Position numbers and translations under genes: made by a program. Below the pieces are notes generated by a model. It saw nothing but the letters and a program-made list of their open reading frames with translations, made no database searches and was not told the origin of the DNA. From contig NZ_JNCA01000001.1 in the NCBI RefSeq assembly GCF_000695795.1, forward strand, positions 186,001 through 250,000: DNA of 64,000 bases, given 5' to 3'. Origin of the DNA: Flavobacterium seoulense. GTDB taxonomy: Bacteria > Bacteroidota > Bacteroidia > Flavobacteriales > Flavobacteriaceae. Shown here piece after piece: positions 36,936-46,122 of this stretch (positions are counted from its first letter, which is position 1; the number at the start of each line of letters is the position of its first letter).

Positions 36936-36951
36936 AATTTGTTCTAAATAA
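36936..36951. promoter_or_regulatory. Candidate iron-regulator site 2
   Basis: AATTTGTTCTAAATAA, the inverse of site 1 at 15 of 16 positions, just upstream of the -33 box. Confidence 0.4.
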
Positions 36952-36985
36952 AATGCTAAGCCATTCGGAATTGTTTTTTACAAAA

Positions 36986-37020
36986 TTGAAAAAGCCTGTC
37001 CAAATTAATGAACAGGCTCT
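36986..37020 (-). terminator. Terminator of the efflux operon
   Basis: AGCCTGT (36993-36999) pairs with ACAGGCT (37012-37018); on the minus strand TTTTTC follows. It lies 25 bp after the RND gene stop. Confidence 0.8.
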
Positions 37021-37044
37021 TTCAATTCTGAAATTATATCTTGA

Positions 37045-40000
37045 TTAATGATTGTGTTTTGGGGTAAATCCGTCTTCACTCATTTCCAGATGTTCATAAT
37101 CTGCTTTCATTTCGGCATCGTAATCTACTTTTTCATCTTTGCCCATTCTTCTTAAAATAGAATCAAATAGTGAGTAAACTACAGGTACGATAATCAAAGT
37201 CAAGAATAATGATGATGTCAACCCACCAATAATTACCCAAGCCAAACCGTTATTCATTTCTGCTCCGGCTCCTTTTGCAATTGCAATTGGTATCATACCA
37301 AAAATCATCGCAATGGTAGTCATCAAAATCGGACGAAGACGCGCGTGGTTTGCCTGAATCAATGCATCATGAGTAGTTTCTCCTTCAGCTTTTCGCATAT
37401 TCGCAAAATCGACAATCATAATTGCATTCTTGGCTACCAGACCAATCAACATAATCATACCAAGCATAGTAAAGATGTTTAATGAATTTGCTGTTAATGC
37501 CAGAATTACCATTACTCCAATCAATGCTAACGGAATTGAGAACAATACCACAAAAGGATATACAAATGAGTCATATAACGATACCATAACCAAATAAACT
37601 AATATGATAGCAGCTAATAACGCAATTCCTAAGGTACCCATACCTTCAGTTTGGTTTTCCATATCTCCACTCCAAATGTAATTTACACCAGCTGGTTTCG
37701 TTTTTTCATTATCCATAAACTGAGCTGCCCATTCATTAGCAACGTCACCAATAGGACGACCTACTACTTTTGATTTCACCTTTACAGATGGTGATTTGTC
37801 TCTACGCTCTAACAAACTTGGTCCAGAGCCCATTTTTACATCAGCAAACTGACTTAATCTAATTTGTTGTCCTTGTGAATTTGTAAACATTAAGTTTCTA
37901 ACATCTTCAATGGATTGTCTATTGGCATCACCAAAACGAATATTGATATCATATTCATATTCACCAGCTCTGAATTTTCCATCGGTATTTCCGCTGAAAG
38001 CCGTTTGCATGGTTTGTCCTATACTTCCTAAGTTTAAACCTAAGGAAGCCATTTTATCCCTATCGATATTTACCTGAACTTCCGGGCTACCACCATCTGA
38101 TGATAATTCAGCATCTACTGATCCGGGTACTTTTTTAAGCAATTCAAGAATTCGATTTGCTTCTTTGTTAGCTGTTGCATTATCCGGACCTGTAACTACC
38201 ATTTCAATTGGCGCAGCATCTGCACCCATTAATCCGATAGGAGCGGTTTTAAATTCAACTCCAGTGAATTTTTCTTCTAATGCTCTTTTTATCTTAGCGG
38301 CTTTAATATCAGTACTTTCGTTACGTAATGATTTATCGACTAAGTTTACCTGAATTTCAGATTGATATAAAGTAGCCTGTGCAGCACCAAAACCAGTAGA
38401 TTGTTGCCCTACAGTCGTAATCATATCTACTACTTCTTTATCATTTCTAAGGAATTTTTCAACCTCTAAAGTCAATTGATTGGTTTTTTCTACCGAAGCA
38501 TCTTTCGTTAATTCCATTTGAACTAAAAACTGACCTCTATCGGTTTTAGGGAAGAATTCTCCACCGATGAATCCACCGCCAAGTAATCCCATTGTAGTTA
38601 CAATTAGCAGGACAAATGTTAAAAATACAGTAAGAAATCTTCTTAGAGTTGTTTTTAAACACCATTCTAAAATTCCTGAAATCCAGTGTGTGAATTTATC
38701 TAATTGTGCTTCAAAACCAAGAATAAATCTTTCGAAAATATTTTTTCCGGTAAGGTGAACTAATTTACCGTATCTTGAAGATAACCATGGAATAATGGTA
38801 AAAGAAGCCAATAATGAGAACATTGTCGCGATTACTACAGTCACACAAAATTGAGCTAAAATATCAGCTACTAATCCGGAACTCATTGCAATTGGTAAGA
38901 ACACGACCACGATTACCAATGTAATAGCCGTTACTGTAAATCCAATTTCTGAAGCACCATCATAAGCAGCACGAATTCGGCTTTTACCCATTTCCATATG
39001 ACGGTATACGTTTTCTAAAACCACAATTGCGTCATCCACCAGGATACCAACTACTAATGAAAGTCCTAATAAACTCATTAAGTTTAAGGTGTATCCCATT
39101 AAGTACATCCCAATTACGGTTGCGATTAACGAAACTGGAATAGAAACCATTACGATAAAGGCATTTCGGATATTGTGAAGGAATAATAGCATTACAATTG
39201 CTACCAAAATAATTGCTAAGAACAAATCGAAGATTACGTGATCTGCAGCTTCTAATGTAAAATCGGTAGTGTTATCTACAATTTTTACTTTTACCGCTTG
39301 TGTTTTATAATCAGTCTCTACCTGAGCAACTGTTTTTTCGATTAATTCAGAAACCGTTACAGCATTAGCGTCTGATTGTTTCTTAACCTGCATTAAAATA
39401 GTAGGCAACTGATTGTATCTTGCTACTTTTTCGGTATCTTTTTGAGAATCAAAAACGGTTGCAATATCTGAAAGTCTTACTTGTGCTCCGTTTTTATTAG
39501 AAACCACAAGATTATTCATTTCCGTAATGTTTTGGTACTTTCCGGAAAGTCGGATAGTGGCTCTTGATGTTCTTGTTTTTAAAGCACCAGTAGGGAAATC
39601 AAGGTTAGATGTTAAAATTGCCTGTTGTACATCGCCTATAGAAAGACCGTACCCTTGCATTTTCTTTTCATCTAAATTAACCTGAATTTCTCTTTCCTGA
39701 CCACCTACAAGATCAACCTGAGCTACTCCGTTTACACGAGAGAATATTGGTTCGATTTTTTTATCTAAAAGATCGTATAATTCTTTATTATTCAATTTAT
39801 CACTGGAAACACTCATGGTGATAATAGGAAGATCATCTAATGAGAATTTTTGAAGTGACGGAGCATCAACATCTTCAGGAAGATCTCCCAAAATTGCATT
39901 TACTTTTCTTTGTGCATCATTCATAGCGTAGTTTACATCGGCACCAGTGTTTAACTGAACCATTACAACTGATAAACTTTCGTATGACGAAGCTTCTACT

Positions 40001-40236
40001 TTCTTTACGTTTTCCAAAGCACCAACGGCATCTTCAATCTTTCGGGTTACCGAAGTTTCTACCTCACTTGGCGAAGCTCCCGGATATACCGTAGAAATAG
40101 TTACCATATTAGTTTCAAACTTCGGGATTAATTCGTACCCCATTAAGGAGTAACTTAACAAACCTCCCAGGGTAAGTATCGTAAATAATACGATTACCAG
40201 GGATGGTCTTTTAATAGATATTTCTGCTAACTTCAT
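37045..40236 (-). CDS. RND efflux pump inner-membrane transporter, AcrB/HAE1-like
   Basis: 1063 residues, full length for the family. First helix at about 12-30, periplasmic porter/docking loop to about 335, helix group 2-7 (including DLFLAIILVAIVMLLFLHN and VGILVDDAIVVLENVYRHME with the paired Asp of the proton relay), a second periplasmic loop, then helices 8-12. It exports hydrophobic or amphiphilic compounds using the proton gradient together with the adjacent MFP and TolC-like proteins. A His-containing C-tail is present. Substrates unknown. Confidence 0.94.
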   Translation of the reverse strand: MKLAEISIKRPSLVIVLFTILTLGGLLSYSLMGYELIPKFETNMVTISTVYPGASPSEVETSVTRKIEDAVGALENVKKVEASSYESLSVVMVQLNTGADVNYAMNDAQRKVNAILGDLPEDVDAPSLQKFSLDDLPIITMSVSSDKLNNKELYDLLDKKIEPIFSRVNGVAQVDLVGGQEREIQVNLDEKKMQGYGLSIGDVQQAILTSNLDFPTGALKTRTSRATIRLSGKYQNITEMNNLVVSNKNGAQVRLSDIATVFDSQKDTEKVARYNQLPTILMQVKKQSDANAVTVSELIEKTVAQVETDYKTQAVKVKIVDNTTDFTLEAADHVIFDLFLAIILVAIVMLLFLHNIRNAFIVMVSIPVSLIATVIGMYLMGYTLNLMSLLGLSLVVGILVDDAIVVLENVYRHMEMGKSRIRAAYDGASEIGFTVTAITLVIVVVFLPIAMSSGLVADILAQFCVTVVIATMFSLLASFTIIPWLSSRYGKLVHLTGKNIFERFILGFEAQLDKFTHWISGILEWCLKTTLRRFLTVFLTFVLLIVTTMGLLGGGFIGGEFFPKTDRGQFLVQMELTKDASVEKTNQLTLEVEKFLRNDKEVVDMITTVGQQSTGFGAAQATLYQSEIQVNLVDKSLRNESTDIKAAKIKRALEEKFTGVEFKTAPIGLMGADAAPIEMVVTGPDNATANKEANRILELLKKVPGSVDAELSSDGGSPEVQVNIDRDKMASLGLNLGSIGQTMQTAFSGNTDGKFRAGEYEYDINIRFGDANRQSIEDVRNLMFTNSQGQQIRLSQFADVKMGSGPSLLERRDKSPSVKVKSKVVGRPIGDVANEWAAQFMDNEKTKPAGVNYIWSGDMENQTEGMGTLGIALLAAIILVYLVMVSLYDSFVYPFVVLFSIPLALIGVMVILALTANSLNIFTMLGMIMLIGLVAKNAIMIVDFANMRKAEGETTHDALIQANHARLRPILMTTIAMIFGMIPIAIAKGAGAEMNNGLAWVIIGGLTSSLFLTLIIVPVVYSLFDSILRRMGKDEKVDYDAEMKADYEHLEMSEDGFTPKHNH

Positions 40237-40243
40237 TTTTGTA

Positions 40244-41305
40244 TTACTTTATGATGTTAATTTTAGAACCGTTGTCCAGGTTGATTTGTCCAGAAGTAAC
40301 TACTTGTTCTCCTTCATTTAATCCGTCTAAGATTTGAACTTTATCACCGTACACTTTTCCAGTTTGTACCTTAATTAATTTTGCAGTTCCATTGTTTATT
40401 ATAAACAATTGCCCTGAACTTACTCCGTTTACAAATGCTGTTGCAGGAACAGTTATCATATTTTGAGTTTCAGCACCGCTACTGGTTTTAAAATTAGCTG
40501 TAGCATACATACCTGCTTTTAAATTTCCTTTGTTTTGAACTTCGATTTCAACTGGAAAATTTAATGAAGCATCACTTTTAGGAGCAATAAAAGTAATTTT
40601 TCCGCTGAAGTTTTCGTCAGCTAAAACATTTACATTAATTGCTACATTTTGACCTACGCTAATTTTTCCTATTTGGCTTTCGTCAACTAAAACTGAAAGT
40701 TTTAACGAATTAATATTAACGATTTCGAACAAAGGAGTTCCTGGTGAAACTACCATTCCAGGCTCAACCATTTTTTTATTGATGGTACCGCTAATTCCGG
40801 CTTTGATTCGGGTATCATTTACTTTTACATTTTGCGATTTTAAAGCAGCCTGAGCGTTTTTTAACTGCAATCTTGAATTATCAAGCTGTTGTTTAGTAAC
40901 ACCACCGGTTTTATAAGCGTTTTCATAACGTTGATTATCAGCAATGGCATTTTGTAAATTGTTTTGTGCCTGAGTTACATCAACTTCAATAGCGTCTCTT
41001 TTGATAGTAGCTAAGGTTTGTCCGGCAGAAACTCTTGAGCCCTCTTTTACAAGAACACTTAGAATACGCCCTGAAATTTCAGCAGCTTGATTCATTTCTT
41101 GTTTTGGAAGAAAAGTACCATTGGCAACATAACCAGTATTAATATTTTCTCTGGAAACAGTAATTGTATTTACGTTGATTTTATCTACTTGTTTAGCAAC
41201 TTCGGCTACTTCTTGTTGCTGCTTTTCTTTATTATTTCCAATTTTATAAGCTGCCAGTCCTATTAAAACAGCTGCTACGATGGCATATATTATGTTCTTT
41301 TTCAT
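40244..41305 (-). CDS. RND efflux periplasmic adaptor (membrane fusion protein)
   Basis: 353 residues. N-terminal anchor helix (about 5-20) without a lipobox, barrel-sandwich half-motif near GRILSVLVKEGSRVSAGQTL, an alpha-hairpin (about 110-160, Gln/Asn-rich coiled coil), the returning lipoyl half (GTINKKMVEPGMVVSPGTPL), a beta-barrel and a membrane-proximal domain ending GEQVVTSGQINLDNGSKI. It bridges the RND pump to the outer-membrane factor. It lies 7 bp before the pump gene. Confidence 0.93.
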   Translation of the reverse strand: MKKNIIYAIVAAVLIGLAAYKIGNNKEKQQQEVAEVAKQVDKINVNTITVSRENINTGYVANGTFLPKQEMNQAAEISGRILSVLVKEGSRVSAGQTLATIKRDAIEVDVTQAQNNLQNAIADNQRYENAYKTGGVTKQQLDNSRLQLKNAQAALKSQNVKVNDTRIKAGISGTINKKMVEPGMVVSPGTPLFEIVNINSLKLSVLVDESQIGKISVGQNVAINVNVLADENFSGKITFIAPKSDASLNFPVEIEVQNKGNLKAGMYATANFKTSSGAETQNMITVPATAFVNGVSSGQLFIINNGTAKLIKVQTGKVYGDKVQILDGLNEGEQVVTSGQINLDNGSKINIIK

Positions 41306-41306
41306 T

Positions 41307-42647
41307 TTAGTTATTTATTAAGTTTTTAAGTTCTCCTTTCGATTTGATAAGTTTTATTTCGGCTAGTTTGTAATCTAAAACAGCTGCTGTATAATTATTT
41401 TGTGCTTCAATAGAAGCATTTTCAGCATCCAGTAAGTCAGTTAATGAAGCTAAACCTTGTGCGTAATTGTTGTTGATGTTTTTTAGAATTTCATCAGCTA
41501 ATCGCATGTTTTCTTTTTGATTTTCTATTGTAATAATGCTGTTCTCTATTTGAGTTTTAGCATTTTTATAATCTAAATCCAAAGACAATTGCGTGTCTTT
41601 AATATCTTCCTGAATTGTTCTCAATTCGATATCAGCTTGTCTTACTTTAGCTCTGGTTCCAAATCCTGTAAAAACCGGAATTCTTAAATTCAATCCTATA
41701 GATGAGAAATCAGACCAATATACTCCATCAGCAGGTTTTGCAAACAAAGGCATTTGAGGTCCCTGACCAATGTAGTTATAGTTAGCCGAAAGTGAAAGTG
41801 TAGGATAATAAGTGGCAAGTATTGATTTTTTTTGCAATACCAATAACTCTTCTTGTTTTTTCAGAATTAAAAATTCACTTCTGTTGGCTGAATTTGGAAT
41901 ATCAGTAAAAGCAGTTGGAGTTACTTCAAATTCTGATTGAGGTATATCAATTTCAGTATCAATAGGCATCCCGATGTAGAATTTCAAAGCATTTTCCTGT
42001 AATTGTACTGAATTAATGATTTGCTGTTTTTGAGTATTGATGTTAGATAAGTTTACCGTCATTCTATCTAAATCAATTCTTTTAGCTAGTCCATTATCAA
42101 ATTGCCCTTTAACAATATCACGAACCTTAGAAGTTGTTTTTAAATTACTTTCAATCAATGCTAGTTTTTGACGTAAAACATAAACCTGATAGTAATTGTT
42201 AGCTACTCTTTCAATAACTTGTTCTTCTGTCAGCTGATTGTTTATTTGGTAAAATTCACGTGTTGTTCTTGCTGCTTTTAAACCTGTAAAAACCGATTGA
42301 TCAAACAAAGCCTGTGTTAAAGAAACTCCTCCGGTAGAAGTCCATTTTTGTCCTAATGGCGCTAAAAGTGTAGTTCCCGGAGCTCCAAAAAAGTCTCCTG
42401 GTAAAGCATTTAGTTGCAAAATAGGATTGTAAGTCATGTTGCCGTTTATCGAAACTTGTGGTAAAGCTCTCGAGCGAACTTCCTGAATTTGGTATTCACT
42501 GTTTTCGACTTTTAATTGTGCTTTCTTCGCTTCGGCTTTGTTCTCAAGTGCATATTGTATCGCATCCTTGAGAGTAAGCGTCTTTTTTTCCTGTGCATTT
42601 GTAATCGTTACAAATGATAGAATAGTTAATATTAGTAGTTGCTTCAT
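41307..42647 (-). CDS. TolC-like outer-membrane efflux channel
   Basis: 446 residues with signal peptide (MKQLLILTILSFVTITNAQ). Two repeated outer-membrane-efflux halves (about 25-215 and 235-440) have long heptad-rich helices and the LKDAIQYALENKAE start typical of the family. The trimer spans the outer membrane and periplasm. Its ATG overlaps the tetR stop by one base; the MFP gene starts 1 bp after its stop. Confidence 0.93.
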   Translation of the reverse strand: MKQLLILTILSFVTITNAQEKKTLTLKDAIQYALENKAEAKKAQLKVENSEYQIQEVRSRALPQVSINGNMTYNPILQLNALPGDFFGAPGTTLLAPLGQKWTSTGGVSLTQALFDQSVFTGLKAARTTREFYQINNQLTEEQVIERVANNYYQVYVLRQKLALIESNLKTTSKVRDIVKGQFDNGLAKRIDLDRMTVNLSNINTQKQQIINSVQLQENALKFYIGMPIDTEIDIPQSEFEVTPTAFTDIPNSANRSEFLILKKQEELLVLQKKSILATYYPTLSLSANYNYIGQGPQMPLFAKPADGVYWSDFSSIGLNLRIPVFTGFGTRAKVRQADIELRTIQEDIKDTQLSLDLDYKNAKTQIENSIITIENQKENMRLADEILKNINNNYAQGLASLTDLLDAENASIEAQNNYTAAVLDYKLAEIKLIKSKGELKNLINN

Positions 42648-43243
42648 TATTTAGTTATATTTAGTAAATTTTTCTCTAATTCGATAATTCCTTCGGCGGT
42701 AGCCATAGCTCTGGTATGGTATTCTAAAGCGTCAAGTTCTAATTGATATGCTTCTCTTTCAGATTGTGTGTTTTCGTTGATATTGAAAATGAGATAATAG
42801 TAAAATTTTACGTATGCTTCAATGTTTAGATCTTTTCGGTATAAATTTTGAGCAATTCCTTTTTCCATATTTTGTCTAAAACAAAACTCGCATTCTTCAA
42901 TTTGAAATTTTAATGCATTGGTAAAAATCTCAGGATAATGTTTCTTTAGCTGATATATAGGTGATGTGTCTGAGGATTTAAACATTTCACCAAACATGCG
43001 TCTGATTTCAAAATTTTCTTGAATTGCGTTATAATCTTTTGAAATTACTTCATCTATAAGTTCATGAACTTTTGTGTGAATTAATTGTACGCTCTGTTCA
43101 ATTAAAATTTCTTTATTACAAAAATATTTGTAGATTGTTTTTTTAGAAATGCACATTTCTCCTGCTATGTCGTCCATAGTGATACTTTTAAAACCTAGTT
43201 TTAAAAACATTTCGCTTGCCTTAGAAATAATCTTCTCTTTCAT
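42647..43243 (-). CDS. TetR-family regulator of the efflux operon
   Basis: 198 residues. N-terminal HTH: FKSITMDDIAGEMCISKKTI followed by YKYFCNKEIL, the TetR signature; the C-terminal helical ligand domain is unassigned. It lies second in the operon, after the YceI-like gene and before the pump genes, so it would regulate its own transcription. The strong palindrome at 43889-43918 over the operon promoter is the obvious binding site. Confidence 0.92.
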   Translation of the reverse strand: MKEKIISKASEMFLKLGFKSITMDDIAGEMCISKKTIYKYFCNKEILIEQSVQLIHTKVHELIDEVISKDYNAIQENFEIRRMFGEMFKSSDTSPIYQLKKHYPEIFTNALKFQIEECEFCFRQNMEKGIAQNLYRKDLNIEAYVKFYYYLIFNINENTQSEREAYQLELDALEYHTRAMATAEGIIELEKNLLNITK

Positions 43244-43279
43244 TTTATTTTTAATTCTATTGTTATAAGTAGCATTGCA

Positions 43280-43801
43280 TTAAATGCTGAATTCAACATT
43301 AGCGACAAGTTTAATGTCTTGTCCTGTGGTTAATCCGTTATTAGTGTTGAATGCATTCGATGCTAATCCAAAATCTTTTCGGTTAATATCGGCAGTAAGT
43401 TCAAATGCTACTTTTTTTTCGCCGTCTAAATAATCAGTTTCTATCAGTTCCACATCAAGTTCTACTGTTTTAGTAATATTCTTGATAGTTAAATCGCCTT
43501 TTAAGAAATTGATGTTTTTGTTGATTTTTTGAAAAGAAGTCGATTTGAAACTAATAGTAGGGTATTGGTTCACATCAAAAAAATCATTTAGTTTTAGGTA
43601 ATTACTAAATTGTTCCAGTTTTGATTCCCTGTTTTTTACGTCTAATGAAAATGCTATGGTTGCATCCTGAATTTCATTGTTCTTAAAGTCGGCATGACCT
43701 TGAAAGCTATTGAAGTTTCCTCCTAAATAAGCAATTATTGAATGTCTCATTCTGATTAATACATCAGATTGGTTCGAATTAACTTTCCATTTTGTTTTCA
43801 T
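43280..43801 (-). CDS. YceI-like lipid-binding protein
   Basis: 173 residues forming the YceI lipocalin-like barrel: starts KWKVNSNQSDVLIRMRHSII, then GNFNSFQGHADF, LKLNDFFDVNQYPTISFKST and GDLTIKNITKTVELDVE. No signal peptide, so it is probably cytoplasmic. YceI proteins bind isoprenoid-like lipids; being first in an efflux operon, it may sense or deliver a hydrophobic substrate, which is inference. 36 bp precede the tetR gene. Confidence 0.88.
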   Translation of the reverse strand: MKTKWKVNSNQSDVLIRMRHSIIAYLGGNFNSFQGHADFKNNEIQDATIAFSLDVKNRESKLEQFSNYLKLNDFFDVNQYPTISFKSTSFQKINKNINFLKGDLTIKNITKTVELDVELIETDYLDGEKKVAFELTADINRKDFGLASNAFNTNNGLTTGQDIKLVANVEFSI

Positions 43802-43877
43802 AATCCTTTGTGCATTTTATAACTTCCAATCAATTTTGTTCTAGAGCGACTCCGAATTTAATTGTTAAATTCTGATG

Positions 43878-43907
43878 CAAATATAGATTGGAAACTTTGA
43901 ATACCAA
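43878..43907 (-). promoter_or_regulatory. Promoter of the YceI-TetR-efflux operon
   Basis: Minus strand: TTG (43907-43905), 19-bp spacer, TATATTTG (43885-43878). It lies 76 bp before the YceI ATG and is overlapped by the palindrome at 43889-43918. Confidence 0.65.
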
Positions 43908-43918
43908 AATAGTTTCCA
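43889..43918. promoter_or_regulatory. Candidate TetR operator
   Basis: TGGAAACT (43889-43896), 14-bp spacer, AGTTTCCA (43911-43918): perfect 8-bp arms covering the spacer and -33 box of the efflux promoter. Position and symmetry suit a TetR-type repressor. Confidence 0.6.
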
Positions 43919-43960
43919 TTGTTTTTTTTGATAATTTAACATTTCAATCATAAACGAAGT

Positions 43961-43990
43961 TTGTAATCCAATGTGAATGCTGTAAATTAG
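43961..43990 (+). promoter_or_regulatory. Promoter of the polyprenyl synthase operon
   Basis: TTG (43961-43963), 19-bp spacer, TAAATTAG (43983-43990), one mismatch to TAnnTTTG; 16 bp before the ATG. Confidence 0.45.
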
Positions 43991-44006
43991 CCCGAAAATT
44001 AAATTT

Positions 44007-44981
44007 ATGCACTCCGTAAGTCAATATCAGGAATTTGTAACCGATTATCTTAAAACACAAATAGAATTAAAAGAACCAAGAAATTTATATGAACCTATAC
44101 ATTATATATTAGGTCTTGGCGGGAAAAGAATTCGTCCTGTTTTAACTTTAATGAGTGCGGAGATTTTTGGAACTTCCTATAAAAAAGCATTATCTGCGGC
44201 GCTGGCTGTTGAGGTTTTTCATAATTTTTCTCTGGTTCATGATGATATTATGGATGATGCGCCTTTAAGAAGAGGAAGTGTTACCGTTCATGAAAAATGG
44301 AATACTAATACCGCTATCTTATCCGGAGATGCAATGTTGATTTTGGCTTACCAATATTTCGAATTTTACAAGCCTGTTATTTTTAGAAAACTGGCAAAGT
44401 TGTTTAGTAAAACGGCATTAGAGGTTTGTGAAGGTCAGCAAATGGATGTGGATTTTGAAGTGCGTCAGGATGTAACTATTCCTGAATACATGAAAATGAT
44501 CGAATATAAAACGGCAGTTTTAGTTGCGGCGGCTATGAAAATGGGTGCAATTATTGCTGAAACTCCTAAAAAGAACGGAAAATTAATCTATGATTTTGGT
44601 TTAAATCTAGGATTAGCATTTCAGTTACAAGACGATTATTTAGATGCTTTTGGAAATCCGAAAACTTTCGGAAAACAAGTAGGAGGAGATATTATCGAAA
44701 ATAAAAAAACGTATTTGTACTTAAAAGCAATCGAATTTTCGAATGAAACCAATAAACAAAGACTAACTGATTTATTTTCAAATCAGCCTGCGGATAGTTC
44801 GGATAAAATTAATGAGGTTAAAGAAATTTTTGTCAATTCAGGAGCTGCAGCTGCTACACAAAAAGCAATTGAAGAATATACTTTTAGAGCTTTTGAAACT
44901 CTTGATAAAATGAGTATTGGTGACAAAAAGAAAGAAATTCTTCGTGCTTTTGGAGAAAATCTAATGGGTAGAAAAGTCTAA
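44007..44981 (+). CDS. All-trans polyprenyl diphosphate synthase
   Basis: 324 residues. First Asp-rich motif DDIMDD (Asp79-Asp84), in LVHDDIMDDAPLRRG, binds the allylic diphosphate through magnesium; the second is in FQLQDDYLDAFG. GGKRIRP near residue 39 binds isopentenyl diphosphate. It makes a long isoprenoid chain, most likely the menaquinone side chain used by the complex I above. Chain length cannot be set from sequence by eye. Two conserved unknown genes follow closely. Confidence 0.92.
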   Translation: MHSVSQYQEFVTDYLKTQIELKEPRNLYEPIHYILGLGGKRIRPVLTLMSAEIFGTSYKKALSAALAVEVFHNFSLVHDDIMDDAPLRRGSVTVHEKWNTNTAILSGDAMLILAYQYFEFYKPVIFRKLAKLFSKTALEVCEGQQMDVDFEVRQDVTIPEYMKMIEYKTAVLVAAAMKMGAIIAETPKKNGKLIYDFGLNLGLAFQLQDDYLDAFGNPKTFGKQVGGDIIENKKTYLYLKAIEFSNETNKQRLTDLFSNQPADSSDKINEVKEIFVNSGAAAATQKAIEEYTFRAFETLDKMSIGDKKKEILRAFGENLMGRKV

Positions 44982-44995
44982 TCTGTAGTGTTCGA

Positions 44996-45724
44996 ATGAC
45001 TACCGTAGTAGCTAGCTTTTTCAATGATGAAAAATTCCACGTAGAAAAACAATTGTTTTTTGCGGTTTGTTTTCCTTTGTTTACTATTTTGGCTTTAGCG
45101 ATTGATAGTGTTTCTTTTGCTGAAAATTATTTTGATGGACGCCAAATTACAAATGTTTTAGCATTACTTTATTTTTCTTTTTTCTTCTGGTTTTCAGGAT
45201 CACATTTAAGAAGATTAATGTTTGTTATGGTAATCTTATCTTATATAGGTGAGTTGATTTTTTGCACCTTATTAGAAATGTATCATTATCGAACGGCGGT
45301 TATTCCTTTATATGTTCCTTTTGGTCATGCAATTGTTTTTGCTTCAGGATATGTGTATGCGCATACGCAATGGGCTGTTAAACGAGATGCGATTTTACGA
45401 AAATACTTTTTAATTGGTTTTTTTGCATTGTTCCTGTTCGTTGGAATTTTTCTAAACGATGTTTTTTCGGTTATTTTTGGAATCTTTTTCTTTTTACTTT
45501 TAAAAAGAAAGCGCTGGCAGAATTTATATTATTTCATTGCTTTGTGTGTGATATTTATTGAGCTGGTGGGGACATATTTCGAATGTTGGAAATGGGAACC
45601 AAAAACTTTTGGATTAATTCCTGCTGCAAATCCGCCTATGGGAGCCGTTTTTTTCTATGCAGGAGGCGATGTGCTGTTGTCTAAAATTGTAGATTGTTGG
45701 AAAATAAAAACTGTAAAAGAGTAA
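44996..45724 (+). CDS. Integral membrane protein of unknown function
   Basis: 242 residues with about seven hydrophobic helices (roughly 20-40, 53-70, 74-92, 105-122, 137-152, 153-170, 176-192). A conserved-looking tail holds CWKWEPKTFGLIPAANPP and GAVFFYAGGDVLL, polar and aromatic residues that could form an active site. No family is recognised. It lies 14 bp after the polyprenyl synthase, so a link to isoprenoid metabolism is possible but not shown. Confidence 0.7.
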   Translation: MTTVVASFFNDEKFHVEKQLFFAVCFPLFTILALAIDSVSFAENYFDGRQITNVLALLYFSFFFWFSGSHLRRLMFVMVILSYIGELIFCTLLEMYHYRTAVIPLYVPFGHAIVFASGYVYAHTQWAVKRDAILRKYFLIGFFALFLFVGIFLNDVFSVIFGIFFFLLLKRKRWQNLYYFIALCVIFIELVGTYFECWKWEPKTFGLIPAANPPMGAVFFYAGGDVLLSKIVDCWKIKTVKE

Positions 45725-45754
45725 ATCTTAAATTGTAATTGAATTTATATAATT

Positions 45755-46108
45755 ATGTACATTTCTCCGTTAAATACCGATTTGCTGTTTGAAGAAGCTC
45801 AAAAAGAATCTTTGTATCTCAAATTGATTCAGCAGTTAAATAAAGATTTTAATCTGGCTAATGAAGGAGTCGATTTTCCGATGAGTATTTCGCCCGCTGA
45901 ATTAAAAATTCAATTACACGAAAAAATCTACCGATTGATTCAGTATAAATTTGCCGAATATTTGAATCTGCTGTATGTAATTGATGTTGCAGAAGATGAG
46001 GTAAAAAAACTCGATGGTTCTGATTTGGTTATTTTAGCAGAACAGGTTTCTTTTTTAATCTTAAAAAGAGAATGGCAAAAAGTATGGTTTCGAAATAATT
46101 TTAAGTAG
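45755..46108 (+). CDS. Conserved hypothetical protein
   Basis: 117 residues, no signal peptide or membrane segment; predicted mainly helical and rich in Leu, Glu and Lys. Starts MYISPLNTDLLFEEAQKESL. No family recognised. It follows the membrane protein gene by 30 bp and ends 14 bp from a convergent gene, with no terminator visible between them. Confidence 0.65.
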   Translation: MYISPLNTDLLFEEAQKESLYLKLIQQLNKDFNLANEGVDFPMSISPAELKIQLHEKIYRLIQYKFAEYLNLLYVIDVAEDEVKKLDGSDLVILAEQVSFLILKREWQKVWFRNNFK

Positions 46109-46122
46109 AACTCAGGACTCCC

